Source: DSSB01 sp046346845
GTDB lineage: Bacteria; UBA10199; DSSB01
Assembly: GCA_046346845.1 (NCBI GenBank)
Contig: JAXMHH010000005.1
Span: forward strand, 313,706 to 377,705
Length of the DNA stretch: 64,000 nt
Reading direction: 5' to 3'
Both the position numbers and the translations under genes were made by a program. Position 1 is the stretch's first letter, and every line of letters starts with the position of its first letter. The notes below the pieces were generated by a model. That model worked only from the letters and a program-made list of their open reading frames with translations. It was not told the DNA's origin and did no database searches. Below are positions 60,270 to 64,000 of the stretch, piece by piece.

Positions 60270-61343
60270 ATGCTCACTCCCGCATTCCAGGCGGAATTCC
60301 GCCGTAGGCTCCTCCAGTGGTACCGAAAATACAAGCGGGATCTGCCCTGGCGCCGCAGCCGGGACCCCTATGCCATCTGGGTCAGCGAGATCATGCTCCA
60401 GCAGACCCAGGTAGCGACGGTGATCCCCTATTTTGAGCGCTTCCTAAAAACCTTCCCCACCCTCCGCGCCCTGGCCCAGGCGCCGGAAGAAGCCGTCTTG
60501 GCCCAGTGGGCGGGTCTCGGTTACTACCGCCGCGCCAAGCTCCTGCACCGCGGCGCCCAGGAGGTGGTGGCGCGGCACGGCGGCCGGGTGCCCGACCAGG
60601 CGGAGTCCCTGCAAAGCCTGCCGGGGATCGGCGCCTACACGGCGGGCGCCATCGCCTCGATCGCCTTCCAGCGGGCGGTCCCCTTGGTCGACGGAAACGT
60701 CGTGCGGGTGCTGGCGCGGGTCTTCCGCAGGCAGGGCCACGCCAAGGACCCCCGCCTGCAAAAAGAGCTGTGGGCCCTGGCCGCCGGCCTGGTCGATCCC
60801 CGGCACCCGGGCGATTTCAACCAGGCCCTCATGGAATTGGGCGCCACCGTCTGCCGGGTGGCCCTGCCCTCCTGCGACCGCTGCCCCCTGCAGGACCCCT
60901 GCGCCGGCTATCGGTCGGGAAACCCCGAGGCCTTCCCCGAGACCCCGCCCGCGCAAAAAACCCTGCGCCTGCGGCGGGCCGTTGCCGTGGCCCTGCGGGC
61001 CCAGGCGGTCCTCTTGGTAAAACCCAAAAAAAGCCGCTGGTTTCAAGGGATGTGGGGGCTTCCCCAGGAATACCTCGGGGAGGGTGCCGGCGCCGAGGCC
61101 GTCCAGGATTGGCTGCGGAAAAATTTGGGGATTCGCTTCGCGGCAAGCCAGGCCCTGCCCGCCACGAACCACTCCATCACCCACCACCGCATCCGCACCG
61201 AGGCCTGGCTGGGCCCGGCGCAGGGGCGGCTGAAGGCGCAGGGCGAGTTCGGCGAGGCGCGGTTTTTCCCGCCGGAGGAAATCCAGGCGGCCGCCCTGCC
61301 TAATTTCGACCGCAAGGTCCTCCAGGCGGCAAAGTTAATCTAG
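60270..61343 (+). CDS. mutY: A/G-specific adenine DNA glycosylase
   Basis: 357 residues, normal MutY length. SEIMLQQTQVATVIPYFERF (Glu40), the helix-hairpin-helix LPGIGAYTAGAIAS and catalytic Asp141 in VDGNVVRVLAR are present. The iron-sulfur cluster is C-x6-C-x2-C-x5-C (CRVALPSCDRCPLQDPC). The C-terminal NUDIX-like domain (WFQGMWGLPQEYLGEG, NHSITHHRI) recognises 8-oxoguanine. MutY removes adenine mispaired with 8-oxoguanine. The ATG at 60270 follows AAGGGAAA. Confidence 0.95.
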   Translation: MLTPAFQAEFRRRLLQWYRKYKRDLPWRRSRDPYAIWVSEIMLQQTQVATVIPYFERFLKTFPTLRALAQAPEEAVLAQWAGLGYYRRAKLLHRGAQEVVARHGGRVPDQAESLQSLPGIGAYTAGAIASIAFQRAVPLVDGNVVRVLARVFRRQGHAKDPRLQKELWALAAGLVDPRHPGDFNQALMELGATVCRVALPSCDRCPLQDPCAGYRSGNPEAFPETPPAQKTLRLRRAVAVALRAQAVLLVKPKKSRWFQGMWGLPQEYLGEGAGAEAVQDWLRKNLGIRFAASQALPATNHSITHHRIRTEAWLGPAQGRLKAQGEFGEARFFPPEEIQAAALPNFDRKVLQAAKLI

Positions 61344-61457
61344 GATTGCCTTGGCGGGCGGCTTATGCCAAAGAGGGCAACTCCTCCGGTGAGGTGGGCC
61401 GAAAATAAGTACAGAGGGGCTGGTATGGCCCCCCGGATGAGGTTATAAGGTGTCGCG

Positions 61458-61691
61458 ATGAGCAAAGTGCCCAATAATCCGCATGAACAGATCCGGCCTG
61501 GGGCCGTCTTGGGCTCGGAAAGCCTGCCCTTCGAATCGATGATCTTCTCGAATGATTCCGCCACCCCCGCGACCGCCGCGCCGACCGCGGATACGGGTGC
61601 CTCGCGGTACCTACCGCAGGACGAAGCGGCCCGCCGTGTGGCCGAGACGCCCCGTCCCGCCTTCTCGAAGCTGTTTCGTCCGCCTCAATAG
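61458..61691 (+). CDS. Small hypothetical protein
   Basis: 77 residues with no signal peptide, Ala/Pro/Thr-rich in the middle and a basic end (PAFSKLFRPPQ). AAGGTG lies about 8 bp before the ATG. It overlaps the convergent flavin reductase by 7 bp. No family recognised; whether it is truly expressed is uncertain. Confidence 0.45.
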   Translation: MSKVPNNPHEQIRPGAVLGSESLPFESMIFSNDSATPATAAPTADTGASRYLPQDEAARRVAETPRPAFSKLFRPPQ

Positions 61692-62170
61692 TAAAAGCCG
61701 TTCCGCCTGAGGTGCACCATGGGCTGGCCTTCCTCCTCGCTGCCTGCATTGACCACCTCCGCCACGAACAACCAATGATCGCCCGCGTCGTACTGATGGC
61801 GCAGCTCGCATTCCAGAAAACAGAGGGAGTTCTTCAAGATCGGCACGCCCAGCGCCTGCCGCTCGGTCTTGATCCCCGCAAAGGGATCCTGGCCCGGCTC
61901 GAAGCCGCGGCCGAAGTGGGCCACCATGTCCTTCTGCCCGGTGTGCAGGATATTCAGGGCCAACTTTTTGCTGTGCTGGATCATCTCCGCCACGGGCCGG
62001 CCCCGCTTCAAGGCGAAGGAGATCATCGGCGGCTCGAAGCTGACCTGCTGGTACCAAGAGACGAGCATGGCCCCCGGCATGTCTTTGTCCTGGGTGGTCA
62101 AGACGGCCACGCCGCTGGCAATGCGCCCCAAGGCGTGCCCAATTTTTTCCTGGTGTTTGAGGTCGGGCAT
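61685..62170 (-). CDS. Flavin reductase-like FMN-binding protein
   Basis: 161 residues of the flavin reductase/DIM6-NTAB family: ALGRIASGVAVLTTQDKDMP, MLVSWYQQVSFEPPMISFAL, KKLALNILHTGQ and the closing HWLFVAEVVNAGSEEEGQPM. It binds FMN and may pass electrons to a partner oxygenase, not visible here. The start ATG 62170 follows AAAAGGAGTGATT, a strong site; GTG 62176 is an alternative. Confidence 0.88.
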   Translation of the reverse strand: MPDLKHQEKIGHALGRIASGVAVLTTQDKDMPGAMLVSWYQQVSFEPPMISFALKRGRPVAEMIQHSKKLALNILHTGQKDMVAHFGRGFEPGQDPFAGIKTERQALGVPILKNSLCFLECELRHQYDAGDHWLFVAEVVNAGSEEEGQPMVHLRRNGFYY

Positions 62171-62303
62171 AATCACTCCTTTTCAAATCTTTCACCGTTA
62201 AGGATCTCTCCTTGCACGAAAAAAGGCCAGGCATTTCATGCGGAGTTTCTTGGATACGGCGCTGGATTGACCGGCCTCGACGATCATTATATAGCAGCGG
62301 ACC

Positions 62304-63239
62304 ATGCAGGGTCCGGCCGCTAATTTCGTTTGGGAAATCGCCCCCGAAGATCGCTACGAACTGGACGGGGCCGGGCGCGTTGCCTTCCTCAATTCCTACG
62401 TCACCCAAGACATCAAAAATCTGCCGGCCGGCGGCGTCACCACCGCGGCCTTCCTCACCCAGAAGGGCAAGCTGGTCAGCGAGGCCCAGATCTTGAACCT
62501 TGGGCAAAAATTTCTACTGTTGTTTCCCGCCGGCTTCGGCTCGAAGGTGGAGGCCCACCTGGCGACCTTTTTGCTATTCGCCGAGGTCAGCTTGAAAAAC
62601 TGTTCGGGGCAATACGCCCACTTCGCCCTGTCGGGCCCCCGCGCGGGGGACCTGCTAAAATCCCTGGGGCTGATGGCCCCCTCCCCCGCCGAGACCGGAC
62701 TCGTCCAGCTCGCGTGGCAAAACTCGGAGGCAATCCTGTATCCCTCGAATCCCTTCGGCAAACCCGGCTACGAACTCCTGGTCGCGGCCTCCCTGGCCCC
62801 GCAAGTCCGCCAGGGCCTCCGCGAGGCTAGTTGGCTCCCCGGCGAGGAGCTCGAGCGCCTGCGCATTGAGGCGGGCCTGCCGAAGATGGGCGTGGACATG
62901 GGCGAGGACAACCTCGTCGCCGAGGTAGGCCTGGACGAGCGGGCGACCAGCTTCAACAAGGGCTGCTACCTAGGCCAGGAGACCACGGCGCGGGTGCAGA
63001 GCCGCGGCCACGTCAACCGCAAGTTGGTCCGGGTCCGGCTGAGCGAGGCCTATCCCGGCCCCCTGCCGGTCGAGCTCCGCCAGGGCGAAAAAACCGTCGG
63101 GACCTTGACCTCCGCCGCCCTTTCTCCGACAGTGGGGGGGACCATCGGGCTGGCTACCGTGCAATTGGCCGCTTGGGAACAGGCGGAAGGGATTTATTTC
63201 CCCGGCCCAAGGGGCAAGATAGGCGTTTCGAAGCTCTAG
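62304..63239 (+). CDS. ygfZ: Folate-binding protein YgfZ/GcvT family
   Basis: 311 residues. The key motif NKGCYLGQETTARVQSRGHV, conserved in YgfZ, is present, together with VTQDIKNLPAGGVTTAAFLT. YgfZ uses tetrahydrofolate to help maintain certain iron-sulfur enzymes. It is followed by hpnC after 7 bp. Confidence 0.92.
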   Translation: MQGPAANFVWEIAPEDRYELDGAGRVAFLNSYVTQDIKNLPAGGVTTAAFLTQKGKLVSEAQILNLGQKFLLLFPAGFGSKVEAHLATFLLFAEVSLKNCSGQYAHFALSGPRAGDLLKSLGLMAPSPAETGLVQLAWQNSEAILYPSNPFGKPGYELLVAASLAPQVRQGLREASWLPGEELERLRIEAGLPKMGVDMGEDNLVAEVGLDERATSFNKGCYLGQETTARVQSRGHVNRKLVRVRLSEAYPGPLPVELRQGEKTVGTLTSAALSPTVGGTIGLATVQLAAWEQAEGIYFPGPRGKIGVSKL

Positions 63240-63246
63240 GATCATC

Positions 63247-64000
63247 ATGGCGGATACCGAACTCCAAAACTACCCCATCGACGAGGTGCTGCAGAAAAAG
63301 CACTGGAGCCTCGCCGACGCCTTCCGCTACTGCGAGCGCCTGGCCCGGCACCACTACGAAAATTTTCCGGTGGGCAGCGTCCTGATCCCGAAAGAGCTGC
63401 GGCCCTATGTCTGGGCCATCTATGCCTTCGCGCGGCGCGCCGACGACATCGCCGACGAGGACTTCCCCGAGGCCGAGCGGCTCCCGGCGCTGCGCGCCTG
63501 GCAGGCCCTGCTGGAGAAATCCCAGGTTGCCCCGGTGAACCACCCGGTCTTCCTCGCCCTGAAAGAGACCATCCGGAAGTTCCAGATCCCGACCCAGCTC
63601 CTGGTCGACCTTGTCACCGCCTTTAAATGGGACGTGGAGGTGAAGCGCTACCCCAGCTTCAACGACGTCCTGTACTATTGCCGGCATTCGGCGAACCCGG
63701 TCGGCCGCTTGGTCCTGCTGCTGTTCGGCTACCGGGACGAGCAGCGCATGCTGCTCTCCGACAAGATTTGCTCGGCCCTCCAGCTGGCGAATTTCTGGCA
63801 GGACGTCTCGGTCGATCTCGAGAAAAACCGCATCTACCTGCCGCTCGAGGACCTCAAGCGCTTCCAAGTCCCGGAGGCCGAGCTCTTCGCACGCAACTGC
63901 TCGCCGCGATTCCAAGACCTGCTGCGCTTCCAAGTCGAGCGCACCGAGCAGATGTTCCGCGAGGGCGCCCCGCTGGTCTATACCGTGAAGGGCCGACTTC
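63247..64000 (+). CDS. hpnC: Squalene synthase HpnC (partial, C-terminus off window)
   Basis: 251 residues before the right edge. SLADAFRYCERLARHHYENF, the first Asp-rich motif AIYAFARRADDIADEDFPEA and LQLANFWQDVSVDLEKNRIY (second Asp-rich motif) are all in place. HpnC joins the HpnCDE route from farnesyl diphosphate to squalene for hopanoids. The ATG is 7 bp after the ygfZ stop. The last ~30-40 residues are missing. Confidence 0.9.
   Translation, partial: MADTELQNYPIDEVLQKKHWSLADAFRYCERLARHHYENFPVGSVLIPKELRPYVWAIYAFARRADDIADEDFPEAERLPALRAWQALLEKSQVAPVNHPVFLALKETIRKFQIPTQLLVDLVTAFKWDVEVKRYPSFNDVLYYCRHSANPVGRLVLLLFGYRDEQRMLLSDKICSALQLANFWQDVSVDLEKNRIYLPLEDLKRFQVPEAELFARNCSPRFQDLLRFQVERTEQMFREGAPLVYTVKGRL

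Overview
The window is a GC-rich stretch from a Gram-negative bacterium. It carries an outer-membrane TonB/BtuB uptake system, many lipoproteins with lipoboxes, Rsm22, PII, an HpnC-type squalene synthase (hopanoid route) and repeated sigma-54 promoters. The gene style (TPR-rich giant proteins, kinase-like/Fis regulators, C-terminal sorting-like tails) suggests a deltaproteobacteria-like lineage (Myxococcota, Bdellovibrionota or a related candidate phylum). That placement is inference; there is no rRNA in the window. I saw no tRNA, rRNA, CRISPR array or transposase gene.

Layout. 1-5.7 kb: a partial aldehyde dehydrogenase, two secreted proteins of unknown function, and a pseudokinase/TPR/Fis-HTH regulator. 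6-20 kb: three giant proteins (1979, 1547 and 931 aa) that share a glycine hinge plus a hydrophobic core but have unrelated tails; a fourth homologue (911 aa) lies at 39-41.8 kb, and a protein at 32.4-34.1 kb is homologous to the TPR part of the first. 20.3-22 kb: a ComEA-like protein and an AT-rich Fic gene that looks acquired. 22-31.4 kb: a cobalamin riboswitch, btuB, three surface beta-propeller/accessory proteins, a TPR protein, btuF, a small membrane protein and a TerC-family protein. 31.4-37 kb: a Ycf48-like lipoprotein, the TPR homologue, a possible transglutaminase-like/TPR protein and two small sigma-54-linked genes. 37-39 kb: uup. 41.8-45.7 kb: btuC, btuD (broken by an in-frame amber codon), tonB and an Rsm22-type methyltransferase. 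45.7-64 kb: mostly housekeeping and envelope genes, including a beta-helix surface protein, two RluA-type pseudouridine synthases, gshB, a SprT-like metalloprotease, a patatin, glnB, a His-rich/outer-membrane/lipoprotein set that may handle metal, a slipin, a sugar-dehydrogenase-like lipoprotein, a glutamine amidotransferase, mutY, a flavin reductase, ygfZ and a partial hpnC.

How it fits together. BtuB, the propeller lipoproteins, BtuF, BtuC, BtuD and TonB make a vitamin B12 import route split over two loci 11.6 kb apart; the riboswitch should repress btuB and the lipoproteins when B12 is plentiful. The most novel content is the family of giant modular proteins. One member ends in a PD-(D/E)xK nuclease-like domain and another carries a SAM methyltransferase, an architecture that resembles polymorphic effectors. 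The nuclease member has a near-perfect sigma-54 promoter beside a pseudokinase-Fis regulator, and four further good sigma-54 promoters occur in other intergenic gaps.
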